DNA of 64,000 nucleotides from the NCBI GenBank assembly GCA_963422465.1, contig OY730171.1:2914001-2978000 (forward strand), given 5' to 3'. Positions 31,068 to 42,750 of the stretch are shown piece after piece; positions within the stretch are counted from its first letter, which is position 1, and each line of letters starts with the position of its first letter. The notes under the pieces are model-generated. The model saw only the letters and a program-made list of their open reading frames with translations. It searched no databases and had not been told where the DNA came from. Origin of the DNA: Lichina pygmaea. Lineage: Eukaryota > Ascomycota > Lichinomycetes > Lichinales > Lichinaceae. The position numbers and the translations under genes are program-made.

Positions 31068-32846
31068 TCAGACTTTTTTTAGGTGGGGTAGGTGCAGTGT
31101 CTTACAGTAGCTGCAATAGGCTTCCGTACGGAAGTACGGAGCATGCAGCAATTACTGTATCTGACTGAACCTGCAGTACGATACGTACGTACTGTATCTT
31201 GCAGAAGTAGTAGCTGCAGCTGCAACCAGTTGCATGCTGTGCAGTGTGCACTCCGTACCTCTGTACATATTCACAGTAAGAGAATGTGTCTTAGCGGTGG
31301 TAAGTGTCATCCAGTGACATGCACATCCAGTACGAAGGTACTGTATGCTCTTTAGATCCAGTGTGTCCAGCACCGTAAGCAGCCACGGCAGCTCGTCGGC
31401 GACTGGGCGGTTACAGTAGCCGAGCCGGTGTGCTGACCAAGCAGGTCACGCGCGGCCACATCTACAATCATATGCGAGTTCGCGAGGTGTCGAGCAGAAG
31501 CCCGACACAGTAATACGTACCTTCGTACGGAAGTACAGAAGTACGGAGTAAGCCTTTTAAGGTTCAGTGCTCCGTAGCCGAACTCCCGACCGACTGCGCG
31601 TGATTACATCCAGTACTCCATACATGTGGTACGGTAGATCCTGTAACCTGGTACGGAACGTACTGTACTGTAGGTGCGGTCAGTGCGGCAGGCAGGCACA
31701 GTCACTTGCCCACTGTCACGGGTGGGGTGTGGTGAGATGCAGACCCACGATGCCATACTGTACACACACACTCACATACACACACACACATGTACGTAGT
31801 AGATACCTTCCATGTCTTTGTACAAGTATGATACTGTACAAGTACAAGAGCCCGGTACATGCGTACATGTACATGTATACGAAGTACGGGAGTACATGAG
31901 TGGTGAGCTGCATTTGTATCTCTGTACCTCTGTACTCTGTACTTCCGTACTCCGTACTTCTATCCTGCATGGTCTCTGTGTGGGGTTGAAACACACAGTA
32001 CGGAGTACAGCAGAAAGACATGCATGCGGCAAGCTGCAGCCGCTGCGGAGTCGATGACATGCTGTAGGTTACGTCCAGTACGGAGGTACTCCTGCACTTC
32101 TGTACAGAGATACCCATATTGAATGTACTTCTGTATGGCACGCAGATGAGTAACTAGTGATGTGAAAAGAGGCAAGATCTCATCCTTTCGGCACGGTAGA
32201 CACTGTGGGACACACTCTGGGGGTAAGTACGGCATGGTCAAGAATATGTAGTTACATGTTGAGAGGGGAGTAGATGATTAGATTGATGGTGTTGAGAAGA
32301 TAAAAGAAGGATGATGAAGAGAGGGAGAGGTGGAAGAAGGGGAAGAATAACAGGTAGAGGACGACGAGCAGTTGTATGAGGTAGAGGACGAAGAAGACCA
32401 TTATTTACAGGAGGCAGAGAATAGAGGAGAAGAAGATTGACAACAAGAGGCGGAGAACAAGGGAGAAGAGGAAGAGGTAGAAGAAGACATTCAAACACTG
32501 AACATTATACGCGTATTTACTCTTTTTAGGGGAGAAAAAGTGAAGAGAAGACTATTCCGTCAACGAATTGCTTTGATCGCCGGAGGCAAGTGTCGAGGAG
32601 GAGCAAGATGTAGAGAAGCAAAGTGTAGAGAAGCAAGGTGTTGTTGAGAGGCAGTAGTACGTATGGCGGGTATCACACATGGTAAAATGGAGCACGTAAG
32701 TGAGTGTATGGCCCCGGGCCGCTAGGGATGATGATAGTGGTTAGATGAGAAGAGATGAGAAGAGATGAGACGACATGCAACGACAAAAGGAATAGATCCA
32801 GATGCACGAAAGAATGTCATGTGAAAAAAAAAACAGACGGCTGTCG
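31068..32846. other. Gene-poor region rich in GTAC palindromes
   Basis: Many copies of motifs such as TTCCGTACGGAAGTACGG, CGTACTTCCGTACTCCGTAC and TGTACATGTACATG between 31120 and 32120, and a purine-rich AGAGGA/GAAGAAG stretch at 32270-32490. No gene is supported. Confidence 0.6.
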
Positions 32847-34633
32847 TCAATGGCTGCTGATGGCGTTGCCGAGGTAGGCCAAGTCGTCGATGATCTCGTC
32901 CAGGAGGCCGACGTGCGGTGACGGCCGGTCCTTCCAGTCCGGCAGAACGCGGTTGTGCGAGTCGTGCGTGACGATGGAGACGTTCGAGACCGACGACGGC
33001 ACGACGACGACGCCGGAGGAGCTGTACAGCTTGCGGATCGTCGCCGCCGCCGACGAGTCGTGGTCGTCGCCCTCGGGCAGACGGTAGCCGTGGAAGCCCG
33101 GCTGGGCCCAGGCCTCCGTCGAGCGGCGACCGTGCGCGACGCTGTCCGGCAGAGACTCGTCAAAGGCGTCGGTCGAACACGGCGACGCTGCCGCCGACGG
33201 CCCCGTGTCCGAAGGGTAGTGGAGGTCGCACGTGTCGCTCGTGGACAGCGTCGGTGACGCGACGGCCTCGATGCCGCCGTCGCCCTCGAGCGCACCGTCA
33301 AAGGAGTCCCTCGAGACGGCGGATCGAGCGCTGGGCGTGCTGTACAGCGAGAAGCGGCTTTCGACCGTGTCATCGATCCTGAGGCCGCAGCGATAGGAGG
33401 CAGACGTAACAAGGCCCGTGGCGAGCCCGAGCGTGGGGTCGGAATGGCGCTCGTCGTGGGAGGACAGGGCCCGTGCGGTGAGCGGATGCGATGATGGGGA
33501 GATGGGTGCGTGCGACGGCGGGGAGATGGGCATCGCCGGGGTGGGGAGCTGCAGGCGAAGCTCGGGCGTTTCGACCGCCGTCACCACCGTCCGCCGGCAG
33601 ACGCTCGCGGCCGGCTCGTGAGCTGCGGGCCGGACGCCTGCGGCGGGGCGTCGAGGGTGGCGCGAGGGGCTGCCAACGTCCGGGGAGCTTGTTCTTCCGT
33701 CGCCCTGACGAGACGTTCGCCTTGCAAACGAGACTCCTCTCCGCTGCGGCCACGTAGGAGAGCCTTGACGGGCCGCAGGCGCGGGATCAGGGTCGGACTG
33801 CTCGCCCGTGGCAGTCGCGCCGCGGCTGCCCGTGAGGTGGTCTGGGTGCGGCTGAGGTTCCGCCGCAGCTGATGTCTGCCGAGACGAATGCAAGAGCCTC
33901 TTGAGCGTCGCGGCCGCGCTCGGCGCGCTGCCTCTGCGGGGCTCCGCGGACAGGCTCGGCGACGGAAGCGATACCGCGTGGGTCGATCTTCCAAAGAGCC
34001 TCAGCAGCGATGCCGGAGAGCTGGCGAGCCGCGGGCGGCGAGGTCGCGGCGGCGGCCGCGGATTGACAAACTTGTCGGACGGTCTCATCGTCCGCTCCGC
34101 AGCTTCCGTCGATGCTATGTCGGTGTCCGACTGGCTGCGACGCCTCCACCGCTCCGGACCGAGCTCGATCGGCACGTCGAAGATGTTCACGAGCTGCCCG
34201 GGCATGAACGGACACCCGGTCGTCGCCGGCTCCGCATCGTTGTAGAAGTCGACGTCACCGTCGAGGATGTACTGGCCCAGCATCAGCCACGAAGGTCCCC
34301 TGATCGCGACGCCGATGCTGCCGCATACGTACAAAGTACCAATACGTTCCGCCCATCTTCAAGCCCCCGCTCCGCCGTCGTTCAGGCGCGCGACATCTGC
34401 CTTCGTAGAAGATCTCGTCGAAGGAATGACATCCCCTCCAGACACCCCGGCCTCGGCGCAGGTCCTTCTCCATCGGATAGCGCTTCTTGAAGTTGTCCCA
34501 TGACCCGAGCAGCTCGACGGACCGGACCGCAGGTAGAGTTTGCCTGGATGCGCGTTAGCGGAGACGCTCGACGGAAGCAGCGCGCAGAATCAGCCTACAG
34601 GAGGAACGTCGCCAACGTCGTGGAGGTTTCCAT
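32847..34633 (-). CDS. Protein with AMPK-beta/CBM48-like N-terminal domain
   Basis: Three exons fit in phase: 34633-34599, 34543-34333 and 34271-32847; 556 aa. The N-terminal 120 residues read VRSVELLGSWDNFKKRYPMEKD, GVWRGCHSFDEIFYEG, GGLKMGGTYWYF and YILDGDVDFYNDAEPATTGCPFMPGQLVNI. That pattern is the early-set glycogen-binding fold (E_set AMPK-beta/CBM48 type) found in a group of filamentous-fungal proteins. The rest is a long Ser/Pro/Arg-rich disordered tail ending in a conserved-looking HVGLLDEIIDDLAYLGNAIS. The role is unknown; carbohydrate binding or a scaffold function is inferred from the fold only. The first exon is small (35 nt), but its join gives the expected ATFLLQTLPAVRSVELLGSW. 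Confidence 0.65.
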
Positions 34634-37600
34634 CGTGTCTCCTGAGCTGCCTCGAACTGACACCTGCCGGCCTCAAGGTCCAACGGACTCGGAACGGGCG
34701 TCGAGGGCGCAGTGCGCCTGCACCCTTATGTAGCTGTGACCGGGCTCGGGCCAAGGCGGGCGCCTTGGAGACTGTGCCTCCAAAGGACCACCGCCGCGAA
34801 GAGATGACCTCGATCGATGTCCTCCTCTCCTGGCAAGGTCCGCTCATCCGAGAGCGCCGTCTGGGCTCAACCTTTAGCTACCACGGGCAATCGCGGATGC
34901 TCGAGCTGCAACGGCAACGAGCGAAGCCAAATAAGAACGCACACGCTCGTGGTGCACGCTCGAGCTTGGATGACGGCCGGCAAGACTGCAGCGCGACCGA
35001 TGCGAGCGTGGCAGCCGTGGAAGCCAATCGGGCTTCCCTATCACGACACTGCTAGTGCTGGCCTTGCGGCTCAGTGCACTCGCGGCATGCGCCAGGCGCC
35101 AGGTTAGTTGGCCAAGGTGAACCTCCCTTCCCCCGAAGCTGGCTTTATGGCGTCATGGGAGGGAGACACGGTTCAGCAGCGCTGGGGATATACTGTAGAC
35201 AACCGTGATGACATCCATTCGAGCAAAATTTGACGATCCAGGGGGACGACGGAAGTTATCAATCGTCAGCCCCGTCCAGGTACGAACGAGCGGCTGGCCC
35301 GCTCCGCGACGGCATCTGCAACCTTGAAGCCGAGAAAGCCACACCCGCCTTTCTCTCCCTCTCTGTCTCCCCTCTCTCTCCCTCTCGCACTCGCGATCCC
35401 CAAGCGGCATAGCTCCAACCGCGGCGGCATGGGGAGATCCTGCCATGGCATCTGCGCTCTGGCAGGCAGGCGGACCCATTTCAGGCAAGGGCGTCAGCAG
35501 TCACGTCACTGACGTGGCTGCCGTACGTACCAGCAAGTGCCCAGACCCTGCCCACTTTCGGGCGTCGAAGGTATATCTCTCACTCGGATTCCCTATGTCG
35601 GTGCGACGCTGAGGTTGTGCACCTCCGTCCCAAGCGAGAGCCAGGTGGGGACGGGATCGACCCGCCACCGAACAGGCGGCAGGGCCATCTCGAGCCTCTC
35701 TCTCAAGCCTTCTTTCTCAAGCGAAGCCCGGATCAGGTTTTCCCACGTCGACCGTCATCTGCCGTATTCGCGGAGCACAATGCACGGTATACGGGGCCTG
35801 CGTCGGAAACGTGGGGCCACTCGTCCGCTAGACGGACGTCCGTTCCAAGCATCCTCTCGAACGTGGACGAACCTCATCGCACCGACCTCGGGCCAATGGG
35901 CGCCGGCAGCTCCCTCTCGTCGTCGATGCCCGAGGCCGGGAGCCGTTCGCGCCAACCAAGGCGAGCGCCGGCCTCGACGATGCCGTCTCTGGTTGGCTGT
36001 CGCACCAAGGACACGCACCGACGATCCAAAAAGGGAAGCGGCCCGCAGCCTCGATGGCCAGAACTGGCTTCGAAGCAAAAAACGGCCCCCCTGACCGTCA
36101 CCGGTCCTGACTCACGCCCGGACTCGGGAACAAGATATTGACCGCCGCCCGTTGGCAGGCCGCCTCGCATTGCCGGCGCATCGAAGCTCCGACCCCACCC
36201 AAATGTTGTCTGCAAGGGGCGCGGCATACCGCTTCTCGCACTCCCGCTCAGGAGCCCTGACGCTCGAGGGTGAAGTTTGCGATCCTGCGAACGTACACAC
36301 GTAAGCCAAGTCATAGAATCCGTACTCCGTACAAGGTGTGGGCTTGTGTGGTATTCGTTCGACCAGAAACAAGCAGCGAATGATCTCCAGATGAACATCA
36401 AAGAGCTCGTAATTCGCTCATACGGTCGGAGACAAGTACGGAGGTACTGTACTCCTACGTACAAGAGGTTGCGCATTAAATGTACTGTGATAGGTATACG
36501 GCACGTACAGTATGTGTTGCGGCCGCTTGTTCGGTGTAGTCCCCGGACAAGTCTCGCACATAGAACCCCAGCTCTCGATCACGGTGTGTTGGCTCGGCAG
36601 GGCAGATTGCAGCCTTTGTTGGCCCCGTCTGCGGCCTCGTCAGCGATCCGTTGAATAAGATGTGGTTGTCGGCAGATGACCTGTCATCCTCCTCCTGAGA
36701 CCGCCTCGCCAATTTGCCCGATCCCAGATTCGGAAGGAAACTCCGTCTCGAGCAAGCGCCTTGGCGCAGCTTTGAGCAGCTGGAACTATCAGTTGATCTC
36801 GACGATAGGCGTCCGTAGCGTACCGTGACAGAGCCAACATCACCCGTCGAGCATTCCTCCCACACACACACACACATACACATTACACAAACCTCCTTGC
36901 ATGCCGTCGGCGCTTTTTCTGACGGATTAAGGTTGTTCGTCGTAGAGTACGGAAGTACGACAACCCGCATAGACGAGGCGGAGCACTAAAGTTGTGCCAC
37001 CGAGCTGTAATCCCACGGTACACGAGCAGTGACGAGTACGGTAGGCCTTCGGGTATAGCGGTACGTAGCGCATCTCCAGTTGTGTAGTTCCGTACTCCCG
37101 TACTTCCGTACGTAATGACGTACATACGTACTGGTACGCTCGTAGGCGCTTGTGGCGCTGTAGTGTACTCGTATACTCCGCAGGGACGACGGCGGTTAAG
37201 GATCTCGGTGCCTGTCATTGAGCATGTTTGATTTGATCGAGAAGCCTGTTAAGCGCTCGACAAATGTCATCTGCTGTTCCAGGCGTTTCCTCGACTGTCA
37301 GGCGTAGCCGCCAAGTTATTCTTGGTCACTGTCAACTATCATTCACGTTATTGTTGTTGTTGTTGTTGTAATCTTCAATTCTGCAACGTCTGAAGGATCC
37401 CAACTTCTTTTCGTAGAGTTGACTCTTTTTGAGGTATGGACGATGGTTCCTTTCAGCCTAGTTGTCCACATTCGTATGGTAGAGTGTTCAAAGCCGAGTA
37501 GATCCTTGGCTGTGCCGCACGTCGTCTTACTTGCCCGCTGTAGCATGGGCGGCTGATGACATGGCCAGTCTTCAAATCCCTTGCGCATGTTGGTGGCTGC

Positions 37601-38111
37601 AAGGTGGCTTGAAAGTCGTCCTTCCCAGTCAGCTGGATCACAGCCTCGTCTCAATGGAATCCATGCCGGCCGAAGCCAGTCGAAACTCCGAGGAGCTCGT
37701 TCTTGGGATCCTAAAATAACGTGCGACCTTTAGCCCGCCCAGCAAAAGAGATGAAACAGAGCTGCTGCATATGGGCCTGTCTCCTGTTACGCAGCCCTCG
37801 TCAGTTTGCGGTCCACAGCGCCAACGGCCAGCACTGGCTATTGGGCCGATGATTCTGCTGCGCCGCAATTGTGCACAAGGTAGCCGTCGAGATGTGAGCC
37901 GTGATACCGGCCAGCGTCTGCCACTCCGCTGTCGACGGCCGTCGCATGTGGTCTTCCCCAGATATGGCTAGCCTTGTTTGCAAAGTTCTGCAGGCAGTCA
38001 GCATGAAATATCATCGATCGGCTGGATACACGTTCTTCAGCAGGTAGTAGATGCCCTGGATGCACCTCCCCCTCGAAGTGCAGCGAAGCCCTGTGCGAAA
38101 GCTCTGTGACG
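34634..38111. other. 3.5-kb stretch without a supported gene
   Basis: Several frames of 100-200 codons are open on both strands (35540-36140 plus, 35874-36476 minus) but none shows a family signature, and overlapping frames argue against coding. Present are a CT-rich tract (35344-35394), a (CA)n run near 36860, (TTG)n at 37346-37369 and GTAC palindromes at 36420-36450, 36945-36960 and 37085-37135. Confidence 0.45.
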
Positions 38112-40617
38112 ATGCCTGCAGAGCTGGTTCTTGCAGTCATCGGCTTGACCGGACAGCTGCTGGATGGCTTCGTAAAGCTGAATGATTTCTGCCAAAGGGT
38201 CAATGAGGCCCCTGACGATCTTCTCGGGCTTAAAGCACGACATGCCAATGTCACGGCTGCCATTGATCACTGTGCAGCACTGCGCAAGAAGGACCAGCTG
38301 CATCCGGACGATCCTTTCACCAAGGATGCCCTCAAAGTCTGCGAGGACGAGCTGAGAATCCTCGCCGAGCTGACGGCGAGCCTGACGCCAGAAGCCGGAG
38401 CAAGATGGTGGAAGCGCAAACAAAAGGCAGTCAAGACAGTTTTCAGCGACCGCACGATCGAGAATTGCAAAGGACGACTCGAAGGAGCTCGCTCCAGGTT
38501 GATGTCGGCAAGAATGTCGGTATTGCCGTCAACCAGAAACCCAGAAAGATCTCGTGCTAAGCAGCTTTAGTGAGAGCATACTGCGACACCAAATCGACAC
38601 CGGAATGGTTGTCCGGAAGGTCCACCATGACGTTGAAGACATGAAGCGGAGTATGTCGACTAGAGATCCAACTATGCTGTTGCACGTCGTAAAGTTAGAT
38701 ATAGCCCCGCCCCGAACCGCAACTCTATATGAGCGGAACTAAGTTCGACAGCGCTGACCCCCCCACCTCTGCGTTAGTCTGGAGCCTGCGCTCAAGCACA
38801 TCGGAGGACGGTCGAGTGGCTTGCCCCCGACAGACTCGAACGCTGCAACTCTGGAGAGATATCTTCAGACGCAGTCGACCAAGGTAATGCCAGGGAAAGT
38901 GGCAGATTCTGTGTACTCACCTACGCCAATGTCAAACCAAAGCCACACACCCGCTCGCCAGCCTTATTCGCGCGCCTTGTCGAAGAGGACGACTGTTCAA
39001 CGGCACACAGAGTCGTACCTTGCACTGGTTGCCAACGTCTATTGCCACTATGAGCACGTTCAGATTGACCTGGGGAACGAGGAGGATGAGAGAGATACCT
39101 CACCATGGAACGTCCGCAACGACTACAAGAGCACATTCCACGTCGTTCCCAACTGGTTGCCGTTGGCAAAGGGCTTCAGCGTATCGATGCTGCGAACGGG
39201 CCAAGGATGGTTGCCCCAGGTTGAGTTCGCATTCTTCAACGTTCGCCCCTATGAGGCTCCGATCTTTGAGGTGTGCTCCAGGGGCGACGTGGAAGGAGTC
39301 AAGAGGTTGTTGATGGGAGGTGAAGCTTCACCGTTCGACCAAGACCCGGATGGATGGACGCCGCTTCACGTACGTGTTGCCTTTTTCGGTCCGTGATCTT
39401 TTCCCGCTCTCTAACCAGGTCGTCAGTGCGCAGCTCAGGCTCATCACTACTCTCTCTGCAAACTGCTCATTAGCCAAGGAGCGAATCCCAACTGCACCGA
39501 TTCACAGCGTGTGTACGTTGCCAGTGCTAGCCCTTTCCCCGATGCCCGAACAAGATCACGAGACATAATCTGATGAACATACAGCTCACCGCTTCACCTC
39601 GCACTTTCGCCGCGACCGCACATTCATCCTTTAGAAGCTGGTGACGATGCCGGCGGGGATGATGATGTTCCTCGCCTCGTCCGCCTCCTTGTCGAGTTTG
39701 GAGGATCCGATCCATCGTTGGAGAATGACGACGGATGCAACTGCTATGATCTGATCAGCTCTTACGCTTATCGATGGCCTGTCGCCGTTCAGCTTTGGTT
39801 GTTTCGCCAGACTGTCTTCGACTTTGATCCGAATCACCGCGATCCCCAAGGTTTGATGACCTTTATGAAAGTGAAATTCCTGCTTGCCGCGGCTCCTGCA
39901 GATCTCGACGCGCTGTTTGACCGCGTCGATGATATCAACGCCACGGTCGAACTGCCAGACGACCACTCTCACTCGTACGAAGCGGGATGGACTATCCTCC
40001 ACATCGCCGTGGTACACTTACTTCAACGGGTTGCGTGCCCAGTAGATGCGGCGGCCAGGGTGGATCGAGTCAGATATCTTTTACAGAGAGGCGCGGATCC
40101 GCATGCGCTCTCTGACCGTGGAGAGACACCCACCGATATCGCCCTGCGCCATGTGACCCTTCGCCTGTTCAACACATGGCGTGATATCCTTTGCGAAACT
40201 GGATACAACCTTAGAGAATTTGTCAAGGCTGAGATCGCAGTTCATTCCTGTGTCCGGTGGTACGCCATGAATTGGTGTGACTACTACCTTATCTCGCTCC
40301 TGGAACTGGACGACGAGCCCGAGGACGAGTTGATGGACATCAACACATCAGGGTTCTTCCGCAGTCGAGACGACGCGCCCTTGAGTGGGTGTGAAGAGAT
40401 TGAGACAGATCAGGACCTCTTCGCTTTCCTCGATGATTCGGACGACGACCGGCCACAGCTGACTATCTCCGAGAAGCGTCGAAAACGACGAGCGGATAAG
40501 AAGAGTTGGCGACTTTCTCAACGACCTCATCATCAGCCTAGCGTTCCTCTTCTAAGCAATTCGCGGTGGAATGCGCAACACGAGAGAGCGGACTGGATTT
40601 TGTACGGAAAAGGGTAG
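38112..40617 (+). CDS. Ankyrin-repeat protein with fungal STAND-type N-terminal domain
   Basis: The first exon (38112 to about 38494) encodes an N-terminal domain like that of fungal STAND/NLR-like proteins: MPAELVLAVIGLTGQLLDGF, then NEAPDDLLGLKARHANV. A second exon (about 38561-38650 or longer) has ESILRHQIDT. The later joins are firm: 38778-39369, 39427-39512 and 39585-40617. Ankyrin units are DGWTPLHCAAQAHHYSLCKLLISQGANPN, SPLHLALSP and AGWTILHIAV...RYLLQRGADPH. The C-terminus is acidic then basic. No NACHT or NB-ARC module is present between the domains. The joins of exons 1-2-3 are uncertain: the donor after ARS (GTTGAT, 38495) fits by phase, but no donor I see fits exon 2 to the acceptor at 38777. 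A broken gene or a missed exon is possible. Confidence 0.65.
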
Positions 40618-41087
40618 GATGTTTGTGCAGGAGACAAAAAATCTTGGGTATTTAACCCTGCCAAGCTCAGGATCTTCGCGAGCTATGTCGGATCTTATGT
40701 CGCCGATCTGGATGTCGCGAAAGTACGTGGTAGGCTACCGCTACTACAATTACCGCAATATGTAGGAGATAAAAAGGCTTCTATGCCACCATCAAAGTGG
40801 TACAGGCCATGTTCCAATATACATAGCGAAACAATCTGAATTATCTACTGGGTTAAGATCACTCGTCTAGACTTGAGGAACTTTCGTTACGCATTCAGCA
40901 CATGCACAACGTACTAGCCGTGGAGAGTACATCCTACTTGAAAGAAGAAGTTGAGTACAATCAAGTGTAGAAGTATCTGAGCACCGAAAGAGCAGGTCCA
41001 CGAAGGCTCTTAACGTTGAGCTCTCAAGGGTTCCTTCGCAAGGCCCGTTAAGTCACTGTCACAGATCACACCACCCTTCTCATGGCT
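40618..41087. other. Convergent 3' region, ankyrin gene/TCTP
   Basis: Two genes end toward each other. No further feature seen. Confidence 0.5.
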
Positions 41088-42053
41088 TTACACCTTCACC
41101 TCCATCAGGCCGTGCTTCCAGACCGTGAGGTACGGAGTGACGCCATCCTCACGGAAGTCCACCAGAACATACCTACCACACGTTCGTTCATGTTAGCCTC
41201 CAACACTCTAAAAACAGATCAATCTGGTGGCCAAGCATCACTTACATCCCATCATGATCCTGGCTCTGGCCCGTGTACGTATCATAGTTGTCCCAGCGGG
41301 ACAGGATCTTGGCGGAGTATTTCTGGGCTTTGTCCTGGAATTCTTTGACTGTGTCGTCGCTGGCCCCACGTTCCTTGAGAGCGTCCTTGACCCTCTTCAT
41401 ATAGCCTACTGCCAGTTAGTGACCATATTGAGAGCTAAGATGTTGATACACAAATGTGAACGGACATACCTTTCAGCTGCGACAAGTACTGCTTCTTCTC
41501 GATATGCTTGGGGATGGTCTCTTCGAGACGAAAGGCATCGCAAACGTCGACGACCGTTTCCGTTTTCGTCTCCATATCCTCGGAAGCTTCCACTGCCGAG
41601 GGATTTCCGCCAATGTCTTTCAACGGGTAAGGAGAGTAAGTCAGCCCCACAGCAACAGAAGAAGTCCCAAGGAGGACTAAGCAATCAACGATCTTGCTCA
41701 CCGACGACGACGTCACCCCCGATGACTTTCGTGATCATTTTCCCATCAATCTCGTACACTACACCATCAACCTCCTTCATTCGAAATGTGTCCGAAATGA
41801 TCTCATCCCCGGTGATGATATCCTGGAAAAAAACCAAGATCATTAGCTGCGGCGCTAGATCGTCCAGGAGCGGGGGGTGACACTACTGGCTTCCAGAGCA
41901 CCAGCAAGCTTTAAGGCATGAACGCGCTTCAGGAGTGCGAAACTGTCTTCGAAATGGGAAATGGACTTCCAAGTGACACTCCATACGCTCCTCTACATCC
42001 CAACATTCAGACAATAGGTGGATCCAGGAAGCACTCACAGTATAGATAATCAT
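41088..42053 (-). CDS. TMA19: Translationally controlled tumor protein homolog (TCTP)
   Basis: Small, abundant, conserved cytosolic protein that associates with ribosomes and microtubules. Five exons, 42053-42039, 41822-41702, 41616-41470, 41405-41246 and 41172-41088, give 175 aa, close to the family length of about 170. The first exon has only five codons (MIIYT), followed after a 216-nt intron by [20 protein letters not shown]. Other signatures: [12 protein letters not shown] in exon 3 and the TCTP signature region around FRLEETIP...[18 protein letters not shown]; the C-terminus is [20 protein letters not shown] and GLMEVKV. All phases agree and every donor is GTRNGT-like. Confidence 0.96.
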
Positions 42054-42750
42054 CTTGTCTCCGGCCCAGTGAATATCAACAGATGAAGCGAACTGCCAAA
42101 GACGAGCACGACAAGGTATGAGACGAGAGGCTGGGAATATTCAACTGGGCGGGGCAATCTTCACGATTCTCTCATACGGTATCAAAAAGTGGGGCAGATA
42201 GAATTGGCATGACTAAGCCGTAGCGGAACCCCAACGCCGATCCGGTCGACTAGAAGCACTAAATTAACACCAGCTCAAAGAACAGGACCGTCGTAATACG
42301 TAAAGTACTGTAGAGCAGCGGTTTACCAACAACATCAGCCCCCAGTCAGCAGGTTAGGTATGATGGAGAGGCATTCTCAGGCGTCAAGAAATAAGCAGCT
42401 GCAAGATGTTTGGATCACCTCGAGGCGATCATAAATTACATGATCGATGCTTATATAAGCGTTCCACGTGACTAGATGTACTCTCCTGCCGTGCCTGCAT
42501 GGCCTCGTCATGCAGTGGCGTGCCATCTCCAAGCCTCTTTTCGTTCTCAAACCTCGTCGGCCGTCCCAGCTATCCCCGCGCGTGGTCAACCGTCGCTGCG
42601 GCTGAGCGCCCTCTCCTGTCGCCGTCCTTGTACATTCTTTTTGCGCCTTCTGCTCTGTCGTCTTGTCGATAGGTGTCTCGTTCCCACGGTCTGGGTTGCT
42701 TGGCCCTTGAATTTTTGGGGGACGCAGGCCACTTGGTCCGCTGCGGCACA
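42054..42750. promoter_or_regulatory. Divergent promoter region TCTP/SUR2
   Basis: 697 bp between two divergent starts. A palindromic TATA-like GCTTATATAAGC sits at 42449-42460 with CACGTG immediately after (42465-42470), about 285 bp before the SUR2 ATG and 400 bp from the TCTP ATG. The plus-strand stretch from 42480 to 42750 is pyrimidine-rich, as in fungal 5' leaders. Confidence 0.5.

Noticed and set aside
35537-36476. Overlapping frames of 174-200 codons on both strands
   Set aside because: No domain, no splice-supported extension and opposite strands equally open; not enough to call a gene.
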